Shown piece by piece: positions 41,096 through 48,292 of a DNA stretch of 59,948 bases. The stretch is from Actinomadura montaniterrae. GTDB taxonomy: Bacteria > Actinomycetota > Actinomycetes > Streptosporangiales > Streptosporangiaceae. The translations under genes and the position numbers were made by a program. The notes under the pieces are model-generated. The model was given only the letters and a program-made list of their open reading frames with translations. It searched no databases and was not told the origin of the DNA. Position 1 is the first letter of the stretch. Each line of letters begins with the position of its first letter. Location of the stretch: positions 1 to 59,948 of the forward strand of contig NZ_WBMR01000002.1 of NCBI RefSeq assembly GCF_008923365.1, written 5' to 3'.

Positions 41096-41275
41096 ATGCC
41101 CGAGAATTCCCCTCGCAGCGGCCGTCGGCGCGTATTCCTCACCGACGAGCAGCTCGAGAGGCTGCAATTGTCCGCCGAGGAGATGGCGCTGGCCGAGCGC
41201 GACGCCGGCCACCACCACCACGACGACGAGGCCGAGACCGAGCCCGAAACCGAGCCGGAGACCGAGCCGGCGTGA
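41096..41275 (+). CDS. 59-residue peptide, candidate RiPP precursor
   Basis: ATG 41096 is preceded by AAGGAGG with a 6-nt gap, one of the best ribosome binding sites in the window. Residues 1-12 are basic, 13-37 form a likely leader helix (VFLTDEQLERLQLSAEEMAL), Gly38 follows, and the tail is His39-42, Asp43-44, Glu45, Ala46-Glu47, then Thr-Glu-Pro-Glu repeats: ETEP occurs three times from Glu47 to Pro58, and the chain ends Ala59. There is no Cys and no signal peptide. Its TGA overlaps the GTG of the HExxH gene (GTGA at 41272-41275), so translation is coupled. The layout of helical leader, glycine, and low-complexity repeated tail fits a peptide modified by the next gene's product. No known precursor family was recognised; alternatively it is a metal-binding or adaptor peptide. 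Confidence 0.72.
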   Translation: MPENSPRSGRRRVFLTDEQLERLQLSAEEMALAERDAGHHHHDDEAETEPETEPETEPA

Positions 41276-42762
41276 ACCCCGGAGACCGGGCCGGAAAGGC
41301 CGCCGGACCCGGCGGCCTTCCGGCGGATCCGATCGCCCGCGACCTCGAGAAGGCCTTCGCGAGCGACCCGGGTTTCGGAGACAGCGGCTACATTCGCGAT
41401 CGGCTCCGCCATTCCTACCTGCGCCGGCTGGAGAGGATCTCCGCGACGATACCGGCCGCCGCGCGGCTCCATCGGGAACTGGCGGGCACGGACATCGAGA
41501 AATGCGACCTCTTCGATGATCCCGTGCTGAGATGCGCGATCCAGCACGCCTTCGCCCGCATCGCGAACGGCAGCGCACGCGGCCTGCCCCTGGAACACTG
41601 CGCCGCACTTCTCGAGAGCATCGGCGACACCGGCGCGCGTCCGACTCTCACGGGTGCTCAGCCCCTGCGCGCGGCGGATTTCGGCGGCGCGGTTTGGCGT
41701 GAGGACGCGCCCGACGACGCGTTCGGGCACGCCTTCCGGCTCTTGGTGCGCAACGAGTACGAGGGCTCCCTCTGCACGCCGGGCGAAGCCGAGACGGCGG
41801 TCCTGGAGGACGCCGTGCGCCTGCTCGGCGAACTGCTTCCGATGCTCGCGCGCAGCGCCCTGTCCCACACGCACCTGATCGCGGTGTTCCCGCCCGAGGG
41901 CGCGTGGAAGGGCAAGGCGTCCAGCTCGCAGTTCCAGCTCAGCGGCGTCATCTTCCTGAACCGGGCGAAGCTGAGGAACCCCTGGTGGACGGCCGAGCAC
42001 CTGCTGCACGAATCGCTGCACCAGAAGCTCTACGACATCCGCCGCGGGCATGCCCTGCTGCGCCCGGCCGCCGGTGCGGCGAGGATCCGGTCGCTCTGGA
42101 ACACGCCCGGGACCGGCGAGCACAACCTGTGGAACACCGACCGCGCCCTCGCGGCCTTCCACGTCTACGTGCAGATCGCGCTGCTCGCGCGGGTCGCCGA
42201 GCGCTCACCGGCGGCACTGGACCGGACCTACGGGCCGCGAACGGCCGCACCCCGGATGATCGACACCGGGCGCGCGCTCGCGCGCGCCCACTACCTCGGC
42301 GAGCAGCTCCAGGACCGGCAGGACCTCGGCCCGGCCGGAACGGTCATGGTCGAATGGCTGCTCGCCCTGCTGGACGAGCTGGACCCGGCCCCTCCGCCGC
42401 CGGGCTCCTTCGTGCATCTCCTGCTGGACCGGTATCGCAAGGAGGCCAGGCTCACCGGACGAGCCGGGCCCGCCGGCGGCACCGGCCACCTCACCGCCCT
42501 CGCCATCGAGGAACTGGACGTCGCGCGCCACATCCTGTCCGCGCTTCCCGGCGCGGACGGCGGGCCGTCGATCCAGGTGCGCTGGCCGGCGGGCGAACTC
42601 GGCGGGCACTTCCGCGAGGTCCGCGAGCACATCGCCGGGACACTGTCGGACGCCTGCGCCGACGGGTTCACGCTCGCCGGGCCGTCCTCGCGGGCGGACG
42701 GGCTGGCCCGGATGATGATCGAGCGGTCGAGCCGCCGCCTGGGCGCCCTCCCGTCCCGCTGA
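41272..42762 (+). CDS. HExxH protein, putative peptide beta-hydroxylase
   Basis: A 496-residue protein starting at GTG 41272, overlapping the peptide stop. The key motif is AEHLLHESLHQKLYDI with His246-Glu247-x-x-His250, a metal site; a third ligand may be His297 in LAAFHVYVQIALL. This arrangement, with NTDRALAAFH after the HExxH, is that of the HExxH-motif peptide-modification proteins (TIGR04267-like), members of which are alpha-ketoglutarate-dependent RiPP beta-hydroxylases. The N-terminal 220 residues are helical and could bind the leader; the C-terminal 190 residues are also helical. No signal peptide is present, so it is cytoplasmic. The family call rests on pattern recognition and could not be tested by search. 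Likely substrate: the 59-residue peptide. Confidence 0.7.
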   Translation: MNPGDRAGKAAGPGGLPADPIARDLEKAFASDPGFGDSGYIRDRLRHSYLRRLERISATIPAAARLHRELAGTDIEKCDLFDDPVLRCAIQHAFARIANGSARGLPLEHCAALLESIGDTGARPTLTGAQPLRAADFGGAVWREDAPDDAFGHAFRLLVRNEYEGSLCTPGEAETAVLEDAVRLLGELLPMLARSALSHTHLIAVFPPEGAWKGKASSSQFQLSGVIFLNRAKLRNPWWTAEHLLHESLHQKLYDIRRGHALLRPAAGAARIRSLWNTPGTGEHNLWNTDRALAAFHVYVQIALLARVAERSPAALDRTYGPRTAAPRMIDTGRALARAHYLGEQLQDRQDLGPAGTVMVEWLLALLDELDPAPPPPGSFVHLLLDRYRKEARLTGRAGPAGGTGHLTALAIEELDVARHILSALPGADGGPSIQVRWPAGELGGHFREVREHIAGTLSDACADGFTLAGPSSRADGLARMMIERSSRRLGALPSR

Positions 42763-42766
42763 CACC

Positions 42767-43645
42767 ATGCGGATCCTCGCGACCGTGTCGAACATGCGCA
42801 GCCTCGCGGTCGTCGTCGACCTCCGGACCCGGGAGGTCGGGCACATCCCCGTCCGGCCCGGCTTCTTCGACCCGACCATCACCGAGCGCGCGACATGCCG
42901 CCCCTTCGGCATCACATGGAGCCCCAGCGAGCTCTTCATCGTCAACAACCGGCAACTCCTCGCGTTCGGGCACGACCTGGCCTTCAGCCGCGCCGTCCCC
43001 GTGCGGCTGCAGGTCAACACGCACCAGCTCGCCTACGACGCCGGACGCGCCTGGACGGTGAGCCCCTGGACCAACTCCCTCATCGGCGTCGGCGCCGACG
43101 ACACGATCGAGTTCGACCTCGCCGCGCAGACCGTCCGGCCGTACGTGGAACGCGACGCCTCTTCGGCCGACGACCGCTGGCACTACAACTCCCTGCTGTG
43201 GCACGGCGACCGGCTCTTCGTCGCGGCCCACGCCTTCGGCCCCGCGAGCTTCATCAACGTGTACGACCGGGCGACGCTCCGCCTCGTGGACGTACACCCG
43301 AACGCCGGGCATTCCATTCACGGGCTGGCCCGCCGCGACGGGGAACTGTTCTGGATAAGCACCAAGACCAAGGAGATCCGCTCGGACCAGGGCCGCCGCC
43401 TGCGCCTGCCCCGCGCCGGGTTCGCCCGCGGCTTCGCCATGACCGACGACCACTTCGTCGTCGGCGTCTCCGTCCCCTCCCCCCGCGACAAACGGCACCG
43501 CGGCGACTCATGGATCCAGGTCATCGACCATCGCGACGGCCGCCTCGTCGAGGAGGTCCCCCTTCCCGGCACGGGGAACCTGAACGACCTCCGCCTCCTG
43601 GACTCCCCCGACCACGCCCACCCCGTCCCCCCGTTCTGGCCCTGA
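42767..43645 (+). CDS. Beta-propeller-like protein of the peptide operon
   Basis: A 292-residue protein beginning 4 nt after the HExxH stop, so it belongs to the same operon. It is built of repeated four-strand units: AVVVDLRTREVGHIPVRPG, ITWSPSELFIVNNRQLLAFG, HQLAYDAGRAWTVSPWTNSL, YNSLLWHGDRLFVAAHAFG, IHGLARRDGELFWISTKTKE, and FAMTDDHFVVGVSVPSPRDK. The spacing of about 45 residues suggests a five- or six-bladed propeller of the YncE/Vgb/DUF4915 kind. Conserved-looking His residues open several units (NTHQLAY, DRWHYNS, SIHGLAR), which could form a metal or catalytic site on one face. No signal peptide. It might be a second tailoring enzyme, a binding partner or an immunity protein; the function is unknown. 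Confidence 0.65.
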   Translation: MRILATVSNMRSLAVVVDLRTREVGHIPVRPGFFDPTITERATCRPFGITWSPSELFIVNNRQLLAFGHDLAFSRAVPVRLQVNTHQLAYDAGRAWTVSPWTNSLIGVGADDTIEFDLAAQTVRPYVERDASSADDRWHYNSLLWHGDRLFVAAHAFGPASFINVYDRATLRLVDVHPNAGHSIHGLARRDGELFWISTKTKEIRSDQGRRLRLPRAGFARGFAMTDDHFVVGVSVPSPRDKRHRGDSWIQVIDHRDGRLVEEVPLPGTGNLNDLRLLDSPDHAHPVPPFWP

Positions 43646-43731
43646 CCATCGAATTCGCGCTGGTCAGCACACCCCTGGCAGGCCCGGCCGTGAGGGCCGC
43701 GCTCGAGCGCGACAGGCGCCTTTACGACGAG

Positions 43732-43962
43732 CTCCCGGACGACGGTGGAGAAGAGCAGGTCGATGTCCTGGAGCCGGCCGACATCAGCCGCGACGGTGAG
43801 GACGTCGTCGCCGATCAGAGCAGCCGCCTTCCGGAGCCGCTCCCGGTCGCGTCCCGCGATGGCGACGCTGGCGCCCTCCTGGTGGAACCGTTTCGCCGTT
43901 GCCAGGCCGATGCCGCTGCCCCCGCCCGTCACGACGACGACCTGGCCGTCAAATCTGCCCAT
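43732..43962 (-). pseudogene. Truncated short-chain dehydrogenase
   Basis: ATG at 43962 opens MGRFDGQVVVVTGGGSGIGL, with the TGGGSGIG nucleotide motif, ERLRKAAALIGDDVLTVAADVG and DIDLLFSTV, which is the first third of a classical SDR. After about residue 76 the homology ends; the open frame runs on antisense into the propeller gene with unnatural composition. The catalytic Ser-Tyr-Lys part is missing. It follows the SDR at 43983 by 20 nt, so it was once the second gene of that unit and was cut by a deletion that brought the peptide operon next to it. Confidence 0.65.
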
Positions 43963-43982
43963 CGAGGCTCTTTCTCCAGGGC

Positions 43983-44723
43983 TCAGTCGAGCGGGCGCAG
44001 CCCGGCACCGGCGAGCAGGTAGGCCGGAGCGGCGTCGCGGTCGCCTGCGAGATCGACGACCGCCTTGCCGACCTGCTCCGGGGTGAGTATCGGCTGCAAG
44101 GCACGGGCGAAGACGTCCTGGTCGACGCCCTGGCGCGCGGCGTAGTCGGCGACCGCCTTCGCCCCGAGGCCGGTCGCCGGTGTGAGCTGCGGGAGCAGCG
44201 CGACGAACCGGATGCCCAGCCCCGCCCTGTCCGACTCCTCGGCGGCGTAGCCGCTGATGTACCGGATCGCGGCCTTGGCCCCGGCGTACCCTCCGCTGAG
44301 CGGAGACCCGGCCACGACCGCCCCGCTGGACATCGCGACGACCGCGCTGCCCGGCGCCAGCGGTTCGAGCAGAGCCGCCCGGGTCCAGGTGAAGACGTGC
44401 CGGGTGTCGACATGCCAGTTGCGGCTGAAGGTCTCCCAGGTCTGCTCGTGTACCGGCGCCATATGCGGCATGACTCCGGCATTGAGCACGAGCAGGCCCG
44501 GCCTGTACTTGCGGATCACGCTCTGAGCGAGCGCCTCGTCGGTGGCGTCGGCTGCGACCGGGGTGAACCCCTCCCCCAGTTCCTCGCTTACGGCATGCAA
44601 TTCCCGCTCGTCGCGGGCGATGCCGACGACACCGGTGCCGGCCGCAACGAGCGCGGTCGCGATCGCGCGCCCGAAGCCGCGGCCTGCTCCGGTCACCACC
44701 GCCATCTGGAAAGAATCGGACAT
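43983..44723 (-). CDS. Short-chain dehydrogenase/reductase
   Basis: A 246-residue SDR. The NAD(P) motif is TGAGRGFGRA (10-19), VLNAGVMPHMAP corresponds to NNAG, and the catalytic region has AMSSGAVVAGSPLSGGYAGAKAA with Ser and Tyr-x3-Lys. CGGAG precedes the ATG by 6 nt. It is longer in its C-terminal part than minimal SDRs. Substrate unknown. The gap upstream (44724-44987) holds no supported gene. Confidence 0.82.
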   Translation of the reverse strand: MSDSFQMAVVTGAGRGFGRAIATALVAAGTGVVGIARDERELHAVSEELGEGFTPVAADATDEALAQSVIRKYRPGLLVLNAGVMPHMAPVHEQTWETFSRNWHVDTRHVFTWTRAALLEPLAPGSAVVAMSSGAVVAGSPLSGGYAGAKAAIRYISGYAAEESDRAGLGIRFVALLPQLTPATGLGAKAVADYAARQGVDQDVFARALQPILTPEQVGKAVVDLAGDRDAAPAYLLAGAGLRPLD

Positions 44724-44987
44724 CAGACACTCCGGGAGTCGTGGTCGAGTTCGGTCGCTATCAAGACCCGCCGCCCACGGAGAATCCGTCGGGCCGAGCC
44801 GAACCCGAAGAGTGACGTGGGCCACAACGCACTCGGCTTCCGATCGCCCGACATTCAGCCGCCCGCCGGGTGTCACGGCGACGGTGGTGGTCATCGACCG
44901 TCGCGCAGCGTCAGCCAGGCGTGCGGCGTCCACGAACTGCACGTGCGGTGAGCCGGCAGATCCGCCGCCTCGAACACACCATGCTGG

Positions 44988-45932
44988 TCAGCCGAAGGTG
45001 TGGCCGGTGAGCACGGCGATCAGCATTCCCGGCACGGCACCCACCACCACAACCGCGCCGGCCAGGAACACCGAGAGCATGAAGGCCAGCAAAAGGGTCA
45101 ACCAGAGGGGTGTCGACAGGCTCTGCAATTCGGGCTCGTCGCCGTGAGCCACGAGCCAGAGCTTCCGTGACGGCAGGGCCGCGAGGGATTCCTTGGGCAC
45201 GCCCCGCCGGTACGTCACCGACCGGCCGTCGGCGTCCTCGTAGACGAAGTGCTGCTCCCAAGCGTCCCCGTCCGCCGCCTTGGCCGTGCGACGGTACTCG
45301 GCCTCGACGATGCCGCCTTTGAAGGCGCCCCAGACCTGCCTCAGGACCTCTTTCCCGAGATCGGCACCGGCGTAGGCCAACGGAAATCCGAAGATCAGAC
45401 CCATCACCGCGACCACCGCCATGGACCACCCGCCCAGCACCGCTACGGCGACGAGGTAGAGGGCCAAGGCTGCGAGGCCTCCGCGCAAAGCCAGTTGCTT
45501 GGACGTGTACCGGTCGCGCAGACGAGGCCGGGGCCGGTCGCTCACAGAACGCGGCGCCTCAGGAGCCGACGCCTGCGGTTTCGGCTCGGATGCCTCTTCC
45601 TTCTCCGGGAAGGTTCCGGCCTTCTCCGGGAAGGTTCCGGCGATACGGGCATTGAGCCGGTTCAACGCCGCGACGGAGGCGTCCAGTTCCCGCCTGGCCA
45701 GCGCCCTGTCACGGGCCGCATCCCGCTCGGCGGCCTCAAGATGCTCGCGAGCACGCGCGAACTCGGCGGCCATGTCGGCTGTCGCCTCCGGGTGGTCACC
45801 GGCGAACGGGTGCGCGGCCAACACCTCGCCGAACGCGGCCAGTTGCCTCTCGAACCGAGCGGTTCGCGTCCGCGCCTTCTGCGGCCGCCCGCCTGATGAG
45901 ATCACGTCGCCATCATGGCCTCCGGAGAACAC
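44988..45932 (-). CDS. Membrane protein with coiled-coil N-terminus, unknown function
   Basis: A 314-residue protein. The N-terminal 100 residues are charged and helical with heptads (FARAREHLEAAERDAARDRALARRELDASVAALNRLNARI). Then comes a short repeat (AGTFPEK twice), a Pro-rich linker, two helices (about 148-190), a soluble domain of about 80 residues (AEYRRTAKAADGDAWEQHFVYEDADGRSVTYRRGVPKESL), and two helices at the end (about 276-308). The start at GTG 45932 is uncertain; GTG 45905 has GGAGG 13 nt upstream. Not recognised as a family. Confidence 0.6.
   Translation of the reverse strand: MFSGGHDGDVISSGGRPQKARTRTARFERQLAAFGEVLAAHPFAGDHPEATADMAAEFARAREHLEAAERDAARDRALARRELDASVAALNRLNARIAGTFPEKAGTFPEKEEASEPKPQASAPEAPRSVSDRPRPRLRDRYTSKQLALRGGLAALALYLVAVAVLGGWSMAVVAVMGLIFGFPLAYAGADLGKEVLRQVWGAFKGGIVEAEYRRTAKAADGDAWEQHFVYEDADGRSVTYRRGVPKESLAALPSRKLWLVAHGDEPELQSLSTPLWLTLLLAFMLSVFLAGAVVVVGAVPGMLIAVLTGHTFG
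45600..45641. repeat. 21-bp perfect tandem duplication inside a coding region
   Basis: Two identical 21-bp units, 45600-45620 and 45621-45641, encode AGTFPEK twice in the membrane protein's linker. The identity at every base shows a very recent in-frame duplication. Confidence 0.95.
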
Positions 45933-46311
45933 AGAAGGCCAGAGAGATCATGTTGACGGGGCGCGCTGGGGTCCGCACGGGACCGGTAGACGGTCTCGTG
46001 CGGAACGCCATCGAAGATCTGCGCTACCTCCAGAGAAGAGGACCGACGGCCTGCGCGTCTGGGGGCCGGGTGAGGTGGAGGGCGCGCAGGCGTGTCGGGG
46101 AGTACGACATCAGGAACGTTAGCCCTGCACGGATTTCAGCGGAGTTCCTTAAGGCTGTGTTGAAGCAGTGCTGAGTGATCGCTAAGGGATTGCCGCGAAA
46201 CACGCGTCCGACGACTTTCCGCTCCCTTTTGAACCATCGCGCCGGTGGAGTGCGTACCAGCAGAACGGAGCCGGGTGGACTTCCTCACACCCTTCAAAAA
46301 TGGAGGAACCC
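45933..46311. other. 379-bp gap with a long hairpin, upstream of the DUF1996 gene
   Basis: No gene is supported. A 14-bp stem with one G-T type mismatch (TCCGCACGGGACCG at 45972-45985 with 45991-46004, 5-nt loop) lies near the left side. The right part (46110-46311) is less GC-rich and should hold the promoter of the secreted protein; no clear -35/-10 pair with normal spacing was found. Confidence 0.5.
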
Positions 46312-47679
46312 ATGGGGCATGCTCGCCGCCCGCACTCGGTCCTGCGTTCCCTCGCCTTGGTCGCCGGGGGCGGTCTCGCCGTGGCGTCCTTCGCCGCCGT
46401 CGGGGCGGCGCCGGCCGGTGCTTCGACGCCCAGCGCGTCCCGAGCGCAGACCATCACGTGCCCTACCGTGGCCGATCGGCTGCCGGCGGTGCCGGTGCAG
46501 GCCAAGGCGGAAGTGGACCGCAACCTCGGCCAGCTCGACACGCAGATCAAGGAGGCGAATGCGCGGCTGGTGTCGTCGGCGGGGCAGGGAGGCCCGAATT
46601 TCGTGCAGAACGCCATCCTGGGCCCGCTGAAGGACAAGCGCGTCGCGACGATCAACCGGATCGCGACCGCGATCGGCCGGGTGGCGCAGCGCCCCGCCGG
46701 CCTTGACGCCCTGGCGCCCTGCACCCTGACCGGCGCCGGCGACGCGGGCGGGGGCGGTCAGGCGGGCGGCGGGCAGCAGGCCACGGCCAATCCGACCGCT
46801 GCGGATTTCATCGACATAAGGCAGGTGCCGCGTAGCGCTGGCGGCGTCAAGACCACCCGGAGTGGGTCGCGCGGCACGTTCACGTCCCGCTGCGGGCGCA
46901 ACCAGAACGGCCATCACAACTCGGCCAATTTCATCGTCGCGCCCGGCGTCGAGAACGGTGCGCACCATATCCACGATTACGTGGGCAATCGGTCCACGGA
47001 CGCGTTCTCCACCGACGGCAGCCTCAGCCGCGCCGGCACGACCTGCAGCAACGGCGACCAGTCAACGTATTACTGGCCTGTCGTGCGGCTGCGCAGCGCC
47101 GCGGATTCCGCCCAGAACGATTCCAGCGCCGCAGACCTCAACATCGGCCGCGTGCTGGTGCCCTCCACCGTCTCGATCCAGTACCGCGGTAACGCCCGCA
47201 GCAAGGTCACGGCGATGCCCCGGTTCCTGCGGGCCGTGACCGGCGACGCCAAATCCCTGACCAACGGCACCGCCAACGCCCGGGCGCACTGGACGTGCAC
47301 CGGTTTCACCGACCGTGTGACGGCTGACAAGTACCCGATCTGCCCGTCCGGTAGCAGGGTGACCCGGGTTCTGGATTTCCCGAGCTGCTGGGACGGCCAG
47401 AACACCGACAGCGCCAACCACCGCGCCCATATCGTGTTCCCGGACGCCGCGGGCGCCTGCCCGTCCGGGACGAAGGCCGTGCCGCAACTGCGCATGACGC
47501 TCGGCTACACCATCAAGGTCAGCAAGGCGCAGATCGCCAAGGGCACCCTCTACGCCCTCGACACCTTCCCCGAGCAGCTACACAAGCCGATCACCGATCA
47601 CGGCGACTTCGAGAACGTCATGTCCTCGCGCCTGATGCGCAAGGCCGTCACCTGCATCAACACCGGACGTCGATGCTGA
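46312..47679 (+). CDS. Secreted DUF1996-domain protein
   Basis: A 455-residue exported protein. ATG at 46312 is chosen over 46300 because GGAGGA (46302-46307) then serves as its ribosome binding site. The signal peptide is about 1-37 (SLALVAGGGLAVASFAAVGAAPAGAS). A helical part (about 50-140) is followed by a Gly/Gln-rich linker (GGGGQAGGGQQ) and then the DUF1996 domain (about 165-430): FIDIRQVPRSAGG, DYVGNRSTDAFS, TYYWPVVRL and the hallmark FPSCWDGQNTDSANHRAHI. The DUF occurs in secreted bacterial and fungal proteins, often with carbohydrate-binding modules. Its activity is unknown. Confidence 0.88.
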   Translation: MGHARRPHSVLRSLALVAGGGLAVASFAAVGAAPAGASTPSASRAQTITCPTVADRLPAVPVQAKAEVDRNLGQLDTQIKEANARLVSSAGQGGPNFVQNAILGPLKDKRVATINRIATAIGRVAQRPAGLDALAPCTLTGAGDAGGGGQAGGGQQATANPTAADFIDIRQVPRSAGGVKTTRSGSRGTFTSRCGRNQNGHHNSANFIVAPGVENGAHHIHDYVGNRSTDAFSTDGSLSRAGTTCSNGDQSTYYWPVVRLRSAADSAQNDSSAADLNIGRVLVPSTVSIQYRGNARSKVTAMPRFLRAVTGDAKSLTNGTANARAHWTCTGFTDRVTADKYPICPSGSRVTRVLDFPSCWDGQNTDSANHRAHIVFPDAAGACPSGTKAVPQLRMTLGYTIKVSKAQIAKGTLYALDTFPEQLHKPITDHGDFENVMSSRLMRKAVTCINTGRRC

Positions 47680-47693
47680 GGTAGCGCGAGCGC

Positions 47694-47727
47694 CGGCGCC
47701 GGGCGCGAAGGGCCGTGCCCGGCGCCG
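47694..47727 (+). terminator. Hairpin after the DUF1996 gene
   Basis: An 11-bp perfect stem, CGGCGCCGGGC (47694-47704) with GCCCGGCGCCG (47717-47727), and a 12-nt loop, 15 nt after the stop. There is no T tract, as is usual for actinobacterial terminators. Confidence 0.6.
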
Positions 47728-47778
47728 AACGCCCGAACTCCTGCCATGCCCCGGGGGGTTACCGCCTTCCCTCAGCCC

Positions 47779-48240
47779 CTATCCGCTCCGGTCTTCGCGT
47801 ACGAATCCGTGGCGCATCAGCATCTCGGCGAGAAGGCGCCCAACCGGGGACAGCTTCTTTCCGCTCCCACCGCAAGCACTACAGTCGTTCTCCTGCGGTT
47901 CGAGAGGGCGCGCCTTCATGTGATCCTCGATGGCCCGATCGATGACCGCGAGGATCGTGACCTGTTCTGACGATCTCGATGCCGGTGTGCTGCCATTGTT
48001 TCCGGCGTTTCCGGCTTCGGCAGGGGCGTGCATCTCGTCCGCGCGGCGCGCCGCCTGCGCCACCGCGATGAGCTCACCGGCGCGCAATTCCCAGTCCTGC
48101 CACTGCTCACTGCGCGTCCTGCCGGTCCCCGCGCAAGCGCCGCAGTCCTCTTCGAGTGCTTCGATGAGTCTCACCGCCGGGTCAGCGCCTGCACGGCCGG
48201 CACCAACCATCCCCGACCTGGCGTCTTCCTGGCGCTTCAC
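47779..48240 (-). CDS. Protein with two DnaJ-type half zinc motifs
   Basis: A 153-residue protein of no recognised family. It has two CxxCxGxG motifs of the kind found in DnaJ zinc domains, CGACAGTG near residue 33 and CSACGGSG near residue 119, each followed by a short helix. Two such halves usually pair to bind one zinc, so the chain probably folds back on itself across an 80-residue helical linker (WQDWELRAGELIAVAQAARRADEM). The GTG at 48240 or ATG at 48210 may be the start. It follows the ArsR-like gene on the same strand. Confidence 0.6.
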   Translation of the reverse strand: MKRQEDARSGMVGAGRAGADPAVRLIEALEEDCGACAGTGRTRSEQWQDWELRAGELIAVAQAARRADEMHAPAEAGNAGNNGSTPASRSSEQVTILAVIDRAIEDHMKARPLEPQENDCSACGGSGKKLSPVGRLLAEMLMRHGFVREDRSG

Positions 48241-48292
48241 CGTCTCCCCATCCCGCCCTTGGTACGCGGGGTGATTACGCCGGGTTCACCGC

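Noticed and set aside
41272..42762. HExxH protein as a secreted metalloprotease
   Set aside because: No signal peptide or prodomain, no typical third-ligand motif of known zinc proteases, and tight coupling to a small peptide gene favours peptide modification.
45896..46174. 92-residue open frame before the DUF1996 gene
   Set aside because: No ribosome binding site, basic biased composition, and it runs through a hairpin. Treated as non-coding.
46175..46311. sigma-70 promoter TTGAAC/TACCAG before the DUF1996 gene
   Set aside because: The spacing is 20 bp and both boxes are poor matches, so it is not reported as a feature.
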